Made by a program: the position numbers and the translations under genes. This document shows positions 29,901-37,214 of a DNA stretch of 64,000 bases, piece after piece. The notes beneath the pieces were generated by a model. That model was not told where the DNA came from. It saw nothing but the letters and a program-made list of their open reading frames with translations, and searched no databases. Origin of the DNA: Prevotella sp. 10(H) (GTDB lineage Bacteria; Bacteroidota; Bacteroidia; Bacteroidales; Dysgonomonadaceae). The stretch lies in assembly GCF_000711235.1 (NCBI RefSeq), contig NZ_JOMI01000009.1, positions 248,001 to 312,000 of the forward strand. Reading direction: 5' to 3'. Numbering within the stretch: the stretch's first letter is position 1; each line of letters starts with the position of its first letter.

Positions 29901-30371
29901 TCCTTTTTCAACTACACTAGCTCCAATAACCGGTTCACCGGTTTCGTCGGTTATTATTCCCGAAATTTGTCGCTTTGTCTGCTGTTCATTACTATCCGGC
30001 TGTCTTTGTGATTTGAAAATGGAAATAGTATTTGCTGTTACTTCAAAACCGATATCTTTTCCTTTAAATAAAGCAGTTAATATCTGGTCAAGATTTTTAT
30101 CGGTTTCGTTCACCGAGTATTTTTCCTGTACATCCAAGTCATTGAGACGTACAATTATAGAATAGCCGCTTTTCTTTTCTATATCAGAGATTATCTTACT
30201 TAGAGAAACATTGTCGTGCCTGATCGTAAGTTTCGCGTTCTGAGAGAATAAGGGTAAGGCAAACAGTAAATTTAAAAATAAGATTAATGAAAGAAAACGG
30301 GAAAGGGCAAAAATCCGCCCTGAATTGAAATTATTCATGCATTTCAATTCCTTATTTATTTGTATTTTCAT
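26973..30371 (-). CDS. SusC-family TonB-dependent transporter with STN signalling domain
   Basis: Outer-membrane oligosaccharide importer of 1,132 residues. Domains in order: signal peptide (about 12-43, ending PLFSQ), STN/secretin-like signalling domain (about 45-115, LTIRHDNVSLSKIISDIEKK), CarboxypepD_reg-like domain (from about 133, ISGIITDETGEPVIGASV), linker DEVIVIGYGTAKRRDF, plug with LKDATSAAAYGSRSANGV near residues 315-332, and beta-barrel ending NFNF. The STN domain contacts a FecR-type anti-sigma factor when substrate binds, and the next genes upstream are exactly FecR and an ECF sigma factor. A calcium-loop-like DKNNDGIIDEKD is near the C-terminus. A start at 30338 is an alternative. 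Confidence 0.94.
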   Translation of the reverse strand: MKIQINKELKCMNNFNSGRIFALSRFLSLILFLNLLFALPLFSQNAKLTIRHDNVSLSKIISDIEKKSGYSIIVRLNDLDVQEKYSVNETDKNLDQILTALFKGKDIGFEVTANTISIFKSQRQPDSNEQQTKRQISGIITDETGEPVIGASVVEKGTTNGVITNVDGQYTLSVSENAVLKISYIGYIGQEIKVGNQSNISVQLIEDLQALDEVIVIGYGTAKRRDFTGSVSSVRLENSPIALTSNLNAMESLKGNVSGLDIGFTNTAGGEPTMQVRGQNSINGSNDPLIVVDGVIFMGRMNDINPNDIASYDVLKDATSAAAYGSRSANGVIIITTKKGRTGKPIIHFTAKGSMQTWHRKPKVMNGEQWLDAVAAANSYSDYSFLVPQEELNYKAGKETNWLDAISRTGWIQDYQVAVSGAGEKMNYYLSASYTDNEGIIKGDDFNRTSILGKINTDITSWLQIGIDAAYTRTDYSGIGADMWSATILSPYGMMYRPNGELEAIPDGSRGRGNPLWGIDDKSKKENIDYIDNFRANAYAVIKCPWLPGLSYRINYAGNLAYRKIGNFTHESYFVPNGSYDDDSRYSVATQNSYLSSANGELIDERISSYVIDNILNYTNRFGKHSIDLTAVATRDRKKYDYQKVTGSDFAANGNTVLGLGGLQYATTQKIPQTNSDNKSVGKVTNVGYFGRANYSFDDTYYLTASYRRDGASVFGANNKWGDFFAVGGSWRISNESFMKKISSLDDLKLKLSWGKNGNQGLNQYSTLSKVSNGPTGKIYYAFNNSGKPSYGINQLTIGNSDLGWETTEAWNTGFESVWLNNRLFVDMDLYFSKTYDQIFDRTIPVMTGFLKMLSSMGEVKNNGIELTVRSVNIQNKDFNWTTGVTFWRNRDKLVRLYGEDLDGDGKEDDDIGNGKFIGKSIHSIFGYEQDGIVQVTDTKYMEVNGVSAGVPKYVDKNNDGIIDEKDRSVIGNRRPNFKLNLSNTLQYKNWELYVMIAGVFGGNGYFQDENKNAFITSGDRKWFASNGLHIPYWTEENQSNKYPAATFTGDDYFLGLQSRAYIRLQDVTLSYTFNQPWVKKAKINDLKAFITGKNIATITGWDGGDPESGGTMLSKTYPVMTNVSLGFNFNF

Positions 30372-30427
30372 ACTTTTGTATTATGATTGTTTGTTAATAA
30401 CTACGTGTTTTTAATAACAACTTATGG

Positions 30428-30456
30428 AATCGGAGAAACGGCTATTTTCTCCGATT
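30428..30456. other. Stem-loop in the fecR-susC gap
   Basis: AATCGGAGAAA (30428-30438) pairs perfectly with TTTCTCCGATT (30446-30456) around 7 bases. The T-rich flank is on the plus side (30457-30464), so for the minus-strand genes it is not a canonical terminator. It would lie in the leader of susC or in the 3' end of the fecR message, and could mark processing or attenuation between the regulator and structural genes. Confidence 0.5.
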
Positions 30457-30563
30457 TCTTTTTTGGGGTCTATGAAGTGTCTGGCATAAGCAATAATTAG
30501 ATTTAAGGGTTAAACATTCAATTAGCCAGTCAGGTATAAATTCTCCTGTATTTTCTTCGGCTT

Positions 30564-31571
30564 TTATTTTTTTCTGATAATAATGACTTCATCTTTTAGT
30601 TGTATTTTGTATTTCTTATCCACATCCAGATAGCTTAAAATTTCGCTAAGGCTCATTTCCAGATTGATGCTACCAAGGAAGTATTCTTCTTTTAATTCTT
30701 CGCTTTCGATTTCAATCCGGACATTAAAATGTCTTTCCAGCATTTTATATATCTCGGATATTGAAGCCTGATAAAATGAAAGTTTTCCTTTGGTCCATTG
30801 TGTAGCCATTTCTGCATCTGTTTTTTCTACCAGAAGCTCTCCTGATGTTTTATTGTAAATAATTTTTTCATCAGGAATTAAAGCAAAGTGTTTATCGGAA
30901 ACGGAAACATTTATTCCTCCCTCCAGTAGACTTACTTCCCATTTGTAATCATCGGGATATGAGCGAACATTGAACTGCGTTCCGGTTGCAACAACCTTCA
31001 TATCACCAGCTGAAACAGAGAAAGGTAACTCTTCATTTTTATTTACCTCAAAATAAGCTTCTCCATTTAGAAGAAGATCCCGATTATTTTTTCCGAAATT
31101 AGAATTGTATTTCAACTCTGATTTTGCGTTTATCCATGCAACAGATCCATCGGGCAATATAAGTCTAGTCTGGCCTCCTAATGGTGTAGATGTTTCAATC
31201 AAACTGACTATTTCACCCTGATTATTAAGTCTTTCATATAAATATATCGATCCAGATGAACTGAACAAAATCAAGATAACTGCAACAGCAATTTTTCGCC
31301 ATAGTGAAAATCTTTCGGCCTTATTGTTATCAAGCCGGTTTTCAGAATAAATAGCACCTCTCTTTTGTAATAACAGATAGTCATCGTCTATAAATGAATC
31401 AAAAGAGGATATATGAAGTAAGGTATTTAGCTTTGCAGCTTTCTCATACTGATCTTTGTAAGAAGGCGATTCCATAATCATGGAGAACATTTTCTCTTTA
31501 TCTTCAATAGATATATTTTTGGAAAAGTACTTTTCCAAAAAATATTCGAATAACTGATCGCCGTTTTCCAT
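30564..31571 (-). CDS. FecR-family anti-sigma factor
   Basis: Inner-membrane anti-sigma factor that holds the ECF sigma encoded upstream and receives the signal from the STN domain of the SusC encoded downstream. The 335-residue protein has an N-terminal cytoplasmic sigma-binding part (about 1-85, helical). One membrane helix follows (about 87-108, RKIAVAVILILFSSSGSIYL), then a periplasmic FecR beta domain (TPLGGQTRLILPDGSVAWINAKSELKY, DLLLNGEAYFEVNKNEELPFSV). It ends in a C-terminal DUF4974 domain (ISEIYKMLERHFNVRIEIES, GSINLEMSLSEILSYL). Length and order are typical for Bacteroidota. Confidence 0.94.
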   Translation of the reverse strand: MENGDQLFEYFLEKYFSKNISIEDKEKMFSMIMESPSYKDQYEKAAKLNTLLHISSFDSFIDDDYLLLQKRGAIYSENRLDNNKAERFSLWRKIAVAVILILFSSSGSIYLYERLNNQGEIVSLIETSTPLGGQTRLILPDGSVAWINAKSELKYNSNFGKNNRDLLLNGEAYFEVNKNEELPFSVSAGDMKVVATGTQFNVRSYPDDYKWEVSLLEGGINVSVSDKHFALIPDEKIIYNKTSGELLVEKTDAEMATQWTKGKLSFYQASISEIYKMLERHFNVRIEIESEELKEEYFLGSINLEMSLSEILSYLDVDKKYKIQLKDEVIIIRKK

Positions 31572-31650
31572 ATATATTTTACCCTTTAATAATATATACG
31601 TATCTCGTGACGAAAAAATTTAGAGAAAAATGTAATTTTTTTGTTTTTAA

Positions 31651-32229
31651 CTAAAAAAGGAGGAAAAGTAGATGTTCCAAAAGTTTTTTTATTCGGTCAA
31701 ATGCATTCTTCAATTGCACACGAACTGTACTGACTTTAATCTCCATATTTTTGGCAATTTCTTCTGCCGTCATATTTTCATAAAAATACATTGTAAATAT
31801 TTGCCGGCATTTGGCTGGTAATTGTTCTAATGCTTTTTGTATTTCTTCCTCAGCCTGACGTAATTCCACATATTGCAAAGGTTGCGGTGTTGACCGTATA
31901 TAGCTTTCGTGATATGATATGGAAAATTGTTTTTTATGATTTTCTAATGCCCGCTGAGAAGATTGTTCACTACGTAAATGATCAATACTCCCGTTTTGCA
32001 CGGCTTTGATAAGATAAGAATGAACCGGATAGGTAAGAGAGCCCCGTCTATTCCAGACTTGAAGAAAAATATCATTTACTATCTCACGGGATACATTTTC
32101 GTCGTTGATGTAATAAAGAGCAATTGTGTTGAGATAAACATAATAGGCCCTGTAAAGCATAGAGAATGCCTTTTCGTCGCCTAAATTAATCCTTTTCAGA
32201 ATTGTTTCATCTATCTGCTCTATTTGCAT
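31651..32229 (-). CDS. ECF-type RNA polymerase sigma factor
   Basis: A 192-residue sigma-70 family factor that should direct transcription of its PUL when released from FecR. Region 2 lies at about residues 15-85 (DEKAFSMLYRAYYVYLNTIA, VNDIFLQVWNRRGSL) and region 4 at about 125-182 (ALEQLPAKCRQIFTMYFYENMTAEEIAKNM, then KVSTVRVQLKNAFDRIKKL with the recognition helix). It starts 79 bases before fecR. The order sigma, anti-sigma, susC(STN), susD is the standard arrangement for host-glycan and some plant-glycan PULs. Confidence 0.94.
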   Translation of the reverse strand: MQIEQIDETILKRINLGDEKAFSMLYRAYYVYLNTIALYYINDENVSREIVNDIFLQVWNRRGSLTYPVHSYLIKAVQNGSIDHLRSEQSSQRALENHKKQFSISYHESYIRSTPQPLQYVELRQAEEEIQKALEQLPAKCRQIFTMYFYENMTAEEIAKNMEIKVSTVRVQLKNAFDRIKKLLEHLLFLLF

Positions 32230-32318
32230 ATTAAAAGAATAACTTTAAGGAATGAATATATTTATAATTTAAATCATTCCTTAATATCATATTATCTTAC
32301 TGAATATTTTCTTTAATA

Positions 32319-32346
32319 CAAATATAATGTTTTTTGCAAAGTCAAA
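32319..32346 (-). promoter_or_regulatory. Putative promoter of the ECF sigma gene
   Basis: On the minus strand TATATTTG (32326-32319) matches the TAnnTTTG -7 element, and a TTTG (32346-32343, in TTTTTGAC) lies 16 bases upstream, slightly short of the usual -33 spacing. The start codon is 90 bases downstream. Confidence 0.4.
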
Positions 32347-32440
32347 AAGAATTAATTATTGAGTCCCTTTTTGCGAGCTTGATAAACTTATTTTTGATGA
32401 GCCTATTGTCTATAATAGCCCTTTCGATAGCTTATAAACA

Positions 32441-32471
32441 ATCAGTGTAAAAAATGTTTTTTCACACTGAT
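32441..32471. terminator. Stem-loop at the 3' end of the lspA-like pseudogene
   Basis: ATCAGTGTAAAAAA (32441-32454) pairs with TTTTTTCACACTGAT (32457-32471) with one bulged C. It overlaps the stop of the minus-strand gene. The A/T part of the stem gives a U-run on either strand, but no separate T-tract follows, so termination is only plausible. Confidence 0.45.
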
Positions 32472-32909
32472 CATACTTTCTTCTGTTTCTTATACAAAAG
32501 AAAAGCATGTATTATTATACAAGGCATGGCCGTATTCAAGTATATATCTTTTAAGTCAAAAACAAAATAAGGTTTTAGGTAAATATAATCGAGTGTACCG
32601 TTCCAGAAAATAGTACAAATCAATGCCGATATTGCTCCTGCAATAGCAATCGTTATTCCAGCAGAAAGAATAAAAGTTTCCTGATTTCTACGTTTATAAT
32701 AAATATAAATTGCCATCATTATAAGAATTGATATTATGCACCCGATGATATACATCCAATAACCATTACCCAAATCATAAAGAGAATTCAGGTAAAATAT
32801 TTATGGTTGAAAGTCGGTTTAAAATATGAAATCGATTAACTATAACCTTGATAAATTGGTCAATGCTGACTAAAATAATTATTAGTATGCACATTGTTCT
32901 TATTTTCAT
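32471..32909 (-). pseudogene. Signal peptidase II (lspA)-like gene, frameshifted
   Basis: LspA cleaves prolipoprotein signal peptides in the inner membrane. The first part starts at ATG 32909 and encodes MKIRTMCILIIILVSIDQFI followed by KVIVN, matching the family's N-terminal helix and D-Q-x-x-K motif, and runs to a TGA after 44 codons (NILPEFSL). The remainder lies in another frame from about 32788 (NSLYDLGNGYWMYII) and contains two further helices and the family-like NGTLDYIYLKPYFVFDLKDIYLN, where the last Asp aligns with a catalytic Asp. Joining needs removal of one base near 32785-32792. The combined length of about 145 residues is near normal. The usual GN..D motif before the third helix is weak, so this may be a divergent paralog. 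A functional lspA presumably exists elsewhere in the genome. Confidence 0.7.
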
Positions 32910-32963
32910 AATATAGGTTTAAGCCTAAGCTTAAAAGTAATTATTTAATCGGATTGATGCATA

Positions 32964-32994
32964 CAAAAACAGCATAGATTCTGCTCTATGCTGT
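32964..32994 (-). terminator. Intrinsic terminator of tssH
   Basis: On the minus strand ACAGCATAG (32994-32986) pairs with CTATGCTGT (32977-32969) over an 8-base loop and is followed by TTTTT, 17 bases past the tssH stop. Confidence 0.88.
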
Positions 32995-33011
32995 CTTGAA
33001 GTATTACAATA

Positions 33012-35495
33012 TCATTCTATATTCCACGTCAATTCATCTTTATCGTTTTTCCCTACAATAAGCTTATGACCATGGGTCAGTTTATTTCCGACGATAAGCC
33101 TCGATATTGGTCTTCTCAAATATGTACGTATATTTCCGGCAACCTGACGGGCTCCGTATTTTGGTGTAAAGCCTTTCTCTGCAAGCATTTTGCGCGTTTC
33201 TTCGTCGATTTCCAGTTCTATACCTTGTTTACCAAGTGCATCCACCATACTACGAAGTTGTATATTGAATATTTTCAACAACATTGCCTCGTTAATCGGC
33301 GAAAAAGGAACGATCTCAGAGAGACGGGCTAAAAATTCCGGCCGAAAATATTGCCCCATTACTTCCATTAGCTGTGTTGTTTCCGGAGTTATGCCTTTGT
33401 TCAATTGCTCTGTAAGCCACTGGCTACCCACATTCGAAGTAAATAAGACAATTGCATTAGAGAAATCTCCTTCTTTACCTAAACGGTCATGCAATTTCCC
33501 TTCATCCATTATCTGAAGAAAAATATCATAAACGGATGAATGGGCTTTCTCAATCTCATCAAATAAAACTACCGCATAAGGCTGTTGGCGGATTTTATTG
33601 ACCAGCAATCCCCCTTCTTCATATCCCACGTATCCCGGAGGTGCTCCGTATAATAAAGCAGCCGAATGTTCCTCTTTAAATTCCGACATGTCGAAGCGGA
33701 TCATCGCCTTTTCATCGTTGAATAATACCTCTGCCAATGATTTTGCCAATTCGGTTTTACCGGTACCTGTTGGTCCGAGAAGGAAAAATGAACCGATAGG
33801 CTGGCCTTGCTTATTTAGTCCACTACGTGATTCGAGAATAGCATCAACAAGTGATTTCAATGCTCCATCCTGTCCTACGACCCTACGCCGGAGCAAATCT
33901 TCCATTCCTAACAGACGCTCTTTTTCTTGCGCCTGAACTTTCCCTATCGGAATCCCAGTCTTGGAAGAAATAATTGCTGCCACTTCATGCGGATAAATTT
34001 TGACTATTTTCTCTTTTGCAAATTCCCGCAGAGTATTCAGTGCTTTATCTATATATTCAAAGAGTTGTTGAGGATCTTCAATCTCTTTTACGTCCGTTTC
34101 ATCATTAATAATTCCCTGCAATATTGGACTTAATCTGTTTTGCATGGAAAATAAGAGAAAACGTAAATCCTCCAGCCTGTCTTCTGCAGATTTTTCTACT
34201 TCTGCTTCTATGTTTGCCAGCTCCTGCGTATAATATTGTATATCTCCCTGTGCTGTTTCGTTTACCATTTTGGTTGCCGACATGGTTCTGTCCATCAGAT
34301 CGATAGCCGAATCAGGAAGTCTTCGATCTTTATCATAACGCTTTGCCAAGCGTACGCATTCTTCCACAGCATCTTTCGACACTTCCAATTTGTGAAATTC
34401 TACATAACGGGGAAGTACAGAATGCATCATCAGTACTGCCGATGATATATCGGGCTCATTGACTTGCAACACTTCGAAACGCCGGCTGAAAGCATGATCC
34501 GGCTCTATTAACTTACGATATTCATCTATAGTGGTCGCACCTATTACCGTTAGTTCACCTTTCGACAGTTCCGGTTTCAGAATATTAGCTGCACCTGAAT
34601 TTCCTTGTTTAGGATCGAGGAGAATGTGAATTTCATCGATGAAAAGAATCGCATTGTCAATATTGCGTATTTCTTTTATTATATTTTTTATGCGGTCCTC
34701 TATTTCACCCTTATATGTCGCTCCTGCTATTAGTGCTCCTGTATCCAGTTCATAAACAACAGTGCCCTGAAGGTAAGGTGGTACTTTATTGTTAACAATA
34801 TCATGAGCCAGACCATCTACAAGAGCAGTTTTACCGACACCGGAGTCACCTATGATCATCACGTTTGGTTTGCTGTGGCGTCCCAGTATTTCCATCATCA
34901 TACGGGTTTCCTTGTCCCGGCTAACTATGCTGTGTACTTTCATATCCAGCGCCAATGCTGTTTTATCCACACAGTATTTCATCAAATTGATCAGAGGCAT
35001 TGCACCTTTATCTTCTGTAGTTACAAATGAAGCATTATTAGCCATCCCGATAGCCGACACAGTTTCTTTCCCACTTACATATAGGTCGAATATTTCATTT
35101 TCCCGTAATGGAAACGACTTCAACTGGTCCGAAGTGAAAGCAATATTAGGACGGGCTAAAGCTGCAAGTACACATATGGGATTGATTTCTAAAAGCCCCA
35201 GTTTGAGGCGGACATTATCGGCTTCTTCAAATACTACGGGTATTATATCATCTGGCTGTATATCGGCAACAACTCCTGCTTTCGGAAAATCTTCGATACG
35301 CATTTCTGCCCATTCTTCAAAATATCCGAGGTCTTTATCCATACTTAAGATAAAATCTCTGATGCCTATTTCTTTATGCAGCAAAGCTTTTAATAAATGC
35401 GGGGCGCCATAGTTCGCATTGTAGTACTCGCGGGCAATAGACCCGGCAATTCTGGTAGCAGTTTTTACAGATTCATTTAGATTTATAAAGTTCAT
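33012..35495 (-). CDS. tssH: T6SS sheath-recycling AAA+ ATPase TssH (ClpV-like)
   Basis: Disassembles the contracted TssB/TssC sheath so that the secretion machine can be reused; cytoplasmic hexamer. The 827-residue Clp/HSP100 protein has an N-terminal ClpN domain (about 1-145). AAA-1 has Walker A GDSGVGKT (216-223) and Walker B ILFIDEI (283-289). A middle coiled coil spans about 410-480 and carries TGIPIGKV after it. AAA-2 has Walker A GPTGTGKT (about 573-580), Walker B VVLFDEIEKA, and a ClpB-type C-terminal domain. It could be mistaken for ClpB, but the location opposite the T6SS operon and the divergent N-domain argue for TssH. It is divergent from the main operon across 658 bp and ends in its own terminator. 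Confidence 0.9.
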   Translation of the reverse strand: MNFINLNESVKTATRIAGSIAREYYNANYGAPHLLKALLHKEIGIRDFILSMDKDLGYFEEWAEMRIEDFPKAGVVADIQPDDIIPVVFEEADNVRLKLGLLEINPICVLAALARPNIAFTSDQLKSFPLRENEIFDLYVSGKETVSAIGMANNASFVTTEDKGAMPLINLMKYCVDKTALALDMKVHSIVSRDKETRMMMEILGRHSKPNVMIIGDSGVGKTALVDGLAHDIVNNKVPPYLQGTVVYELDTGALIAGATYKGEIEDRIKNIIKEIRNIDNAILFIDEIHILLDPKQGNSGAANILKPELSKGELTVIGATTIDEYRKLIEPDHAFSRRFEVLQVNEPDISSAVLMMHSVLPRYVEFHKLEVSKDAVEECVRLAKRYDKDRRLPDSAIDLMDRTMSATKMVNETAQGDIQYYTQELANIEAEVEKSAEDRLEDLRFLLFSMQNRLSPILQGIINDETDVKEIEDPQQLFEYIDKALNTLREFAKEKIVKIYPHEVAAIISSKTGIPIGKVQAQEKERLLGMEDLLRRRVVGQDGALKSLVDAILESRSGLNKQGQPIGSFFLLGPTGTGKTELAKSLAEVLFNDEKAMIRFDMSEFKEEHSAALLYGAPPGYVGYEEGGLLVNKIRQQPYAVVLFDEIEKAHSSVYDIFLQIMDEGKLHDRLGKEGDFSNAIVLFTSNVGSQWLTEQLNKGITPETTQLMEVMGQYFRPEFLARLSEIVPFSPINEAMLLKIFNIQLRSMVDALGKQGIELEIDEETRKMLAEKGFTPKYGARQVAGNIRTYLRRPISRLIVGNKLTHGHKLIVGKNDKDELTWNIE

Positions 35496-36153
35496 ATGTC
35501 AAGATATTTTTCTATTAAGTTACTCCACTTATAACTCAGAAAGAATTTACGATTCTAAAGCATCAGTGCCTTGGCAAATTGGAATTTATAGCCCTATTTG
35601 TTAAAACACATCAGTCTTATTGTTAAATAGCCGTTGGAATATTTTTTAATAGGAATTGATAAATAGTTGTTAAATCATCAAAAAAATTAAGTAATGTCAA
35701 AAATTACACAATAAAGCTTTGTCAGTAACAAATTTACGGTTAAATCATTAAGTAAATAACTCATATTATGTGTGCTAAAGTTCTCATTTGTATGTGACGA
35801 CAAATATAAATAATAATATGGATTTATTGCATATCTAAAATTTATTTATTTATTTTGTCAGCGAAAGGAAATGAATTCTTTGACACTTAATATACAAAGC
35901 ACACGTATTTTTACACAGACGTACAAGAATTAACTTTATCTGCGTTTTTATAACTGCAAGAAAAAGATTGGCTGGTTTTAAAAAAACTTAACATAAAAAA
36001 ATCAGAATAGAGACAAACGACAAATAGAGGCAAATTAACATTATAAAACTAGAAGCTAATAAATATAATCAGACTATTAAAAAATCATCAAAAAACTCAG
36101 TTAACGCTGATACATCAGTATCGGTAATTTATTCATTTTAATAAATTAAAATT
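35496..36153. other. 658-bp AT-rich divergent regulatory region, no gene
   Basis: No plausible protein or RNA gene is visible. On the minus strand TATATTTG (35808-35801) is a candidate -7 element for tssH. On the plus strand TTTG (35879-35882) followed by TATTTTTA (35906-35913) is a weak promoter candidate for the hcp operon, leaving a leader of about 230 bases. Just before the hcp start are two small stem-loops: GATAC/GTATC (36109-36122) and the A/T-only TAATTTATT/AATAAATTA (36125-36148), the latter ending 5 bases before the ATG. The length suggests a regulated promoter region or an untranslated leader. Confidence 0.5.
35801..35808 (-). promoter_or_regulatory. Putative -7 element of tssH
   Basis: Reads TATATTTG on the minus strand, matching TAnnTTTG, the same octamer as seen before the HTCS and ECF sigma genes. 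It would give a leader of about 300 bases. No clear -33 box was found. Confidence 0.3.
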
Positions 36154-36546
36154 ATGGCTTTCAGAGCAACACTATCACTCGGTGGCAAAGAGTTCGATGT
36201 CCTTGATTGTGATTATTCATTGAAGAGAGATGTAGACTCAAAAGGACGCCCATCATCTAACATTTACGGCGGTAAAGTAAGAGTACATGTGGAATCCACA
36301 GATGATACATCTATTCTGGAGAGTATGGTAAGTCAGTTCAAACCAATTTCGGGCAGTATCGTTTTCAAAAAAGGCGATGAAGAGGCTAAAATGAAAGAAT
36401 TGACATTTGAAAACGGTTACATTATCGAATTTGAAGAAGATATCGATATAATCGGAAACAAGCCAATGACATTGACTTTTGTCGTTTCAGCGCAAGTGTT
36501 GAAAATCGGCGGTGCACAATTTGAGCAAAACTGGCCGGCAAATTAA
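36154..36546 (+). CDS. tssD: T6SS tube protein Hcp (TssD)
   Basis: Forms the hexameric rings of the inner tube that is fired into target cells. The 130-residue protein has the Bacteroidota Hcp sequence from its first residues (MAFRATLSLGGKEFDVLDC, YSLKRDVDSKGRPSSNIYGG), the central SILESMVSQFKPISGSIVFKKGDEE-type segment and the ending KIGGAQFEQNWPAN. It is the first gene of the 17-kb operon and is followed by a structured 194-base spacer, which fits the need for far more Hcp than the downstream parts. Of the three Hcp-family genes here it is the canonical one. Confidence 0.96.
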   Translation: MAFRATLSLGGKEFDVLDCDYSLKRDVDSKGRPSSNIYGGKVRVHVESTDDTSILESMVSQFKPISGSIVFKKGDEEAKMKELTFENGYIIEFEEDIDIIGNKPMTLTFVVSAQVLKIGGAQFEQNWPAN

Positions 36547-36553
36547 AAACAGA

Positions 36554-36611
36554 ACGGATGCGGAGTGGATTCTTCAGCTCCTTCCAAGAATGATTAATCC
36601 CTCCGTTCCGT
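36554..36611 (+). promoter_or_regulatory. Structured RNA element after hcp
   Basis: ACGGA-TG-CGGAG (36554-36565) pairs with CTCCG-T-TCCGT (36601-36611): two 5-bp helices around a small internal loop. An inner hairpin, ATTCTT/AAGAAT, is nested within it. No T-tract follows, so it looks like an mRNA 3'-end stabiliser or attenuator between hcp and tssB rather than a terminator. Confidence 0.5.
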
Positions 36612-36740
36612 CCTTACTTAAGTATTTCTCAGGAGATTTCGATTGGTATATAAAATATCAAACGCATTTTTTATATCCCCTAGGAAACTTTTGCAAAGAT
36701 AGCAAATAAAGAATACATACCTTAATAAAAAAACACGAAT

Positions 36741-37196
36741 ATGGCAATATTTGAGTATGGGATTGGAGGCAATGAAGTGAGAGTGGATTCTTCTGAATCT
36801 ATTGCAGCAATTCCTGAGAACAGAACATTGATGGTTGAGCAATTGACCTCAGACGAACCTGTCAACCCCGAAGTTGTAACGGGCTTATCCACTATCGAAC
36901 AGGTTTTTGAACATTATAAGCCGCAAAAAGAAGTGGAACTTGAAAATGCAGAAGGTCAATCTGTATCGGAAGTTTTCCATTTCGCTAATGTAGGCGACTT
37001 TTCTGTTAAAAATATGACAGAACAAAGTCCTTTCCTAAGCCAGATAAACGGAGAAAAGGAATTTTGGGAAAGCCTGAAAAAACAATTGCGATCCAATAAA
37101 GTACTTCAGCGTGCTTTAGAAAATTCTGAGTCGAAACAAGCATTCCTTGAATCTTTACAAGGAATATTGGCAGAATTAAAGGAAGCTGATAAATAA
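36741..37196 (+). CDS. tssB: T6SS contractile sheath small subunit TssB (VipA)
   Basis: Interlocks with TssC to form the cytoplasmic contractile sheath. The 151-residue product begins MAIFEYGIGGNEVRVDSS and contains the TssB core (PVNPEVVTGLSTIEQVFEHY and FHFANVGDFSVKNM, where the paired segments insert into TssC). The C-terminal helical part (QLRSNKVLQRALENSESKQA) ends in LAELKEADK. The length is typical of the Bacteroidota subtype. It is separated from tssC by 18 bases and from hcp by the structured spacer. Confidence 0.93.
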   Translation: MAIFEYGIGGNEVRVDSSESIAAIPENRTLMVEQLTSDEPVNPEVVTGLSTIEQVFEHYKPQKEVELENAEGQSVSEVFHFANVGDFSVKNMTEQSPFLSQINGEKEFWESLKKQLRSNKVLQRALENSESKQAFLESLQGILAELKEADK

Positions 37197-37214
37197 TATA
37201 ATACTATTCAGAAT

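Noticed and set aside
30428-30464. Intrinsic terminator for a plus-strand gene in the fecR-susC gap
   Set aside because: The T-run follows the stem on the plus strand, but there is no plus-strand gene upstream; I list it only as a stem-loop.
34852-35412. 186-codon open frame on the plus strand within tssH
   Set aside because: Overlaps the ClpN and first AAA domains of tssH on the other strand; no recognisable protein features.
33012-35495. Housekeeping ClpB chaperone
   Set aside because: The two AAA domains alone would allow it, but the divergent N-domain, shortened middle region and place opposite the T6SS operon support TssH.
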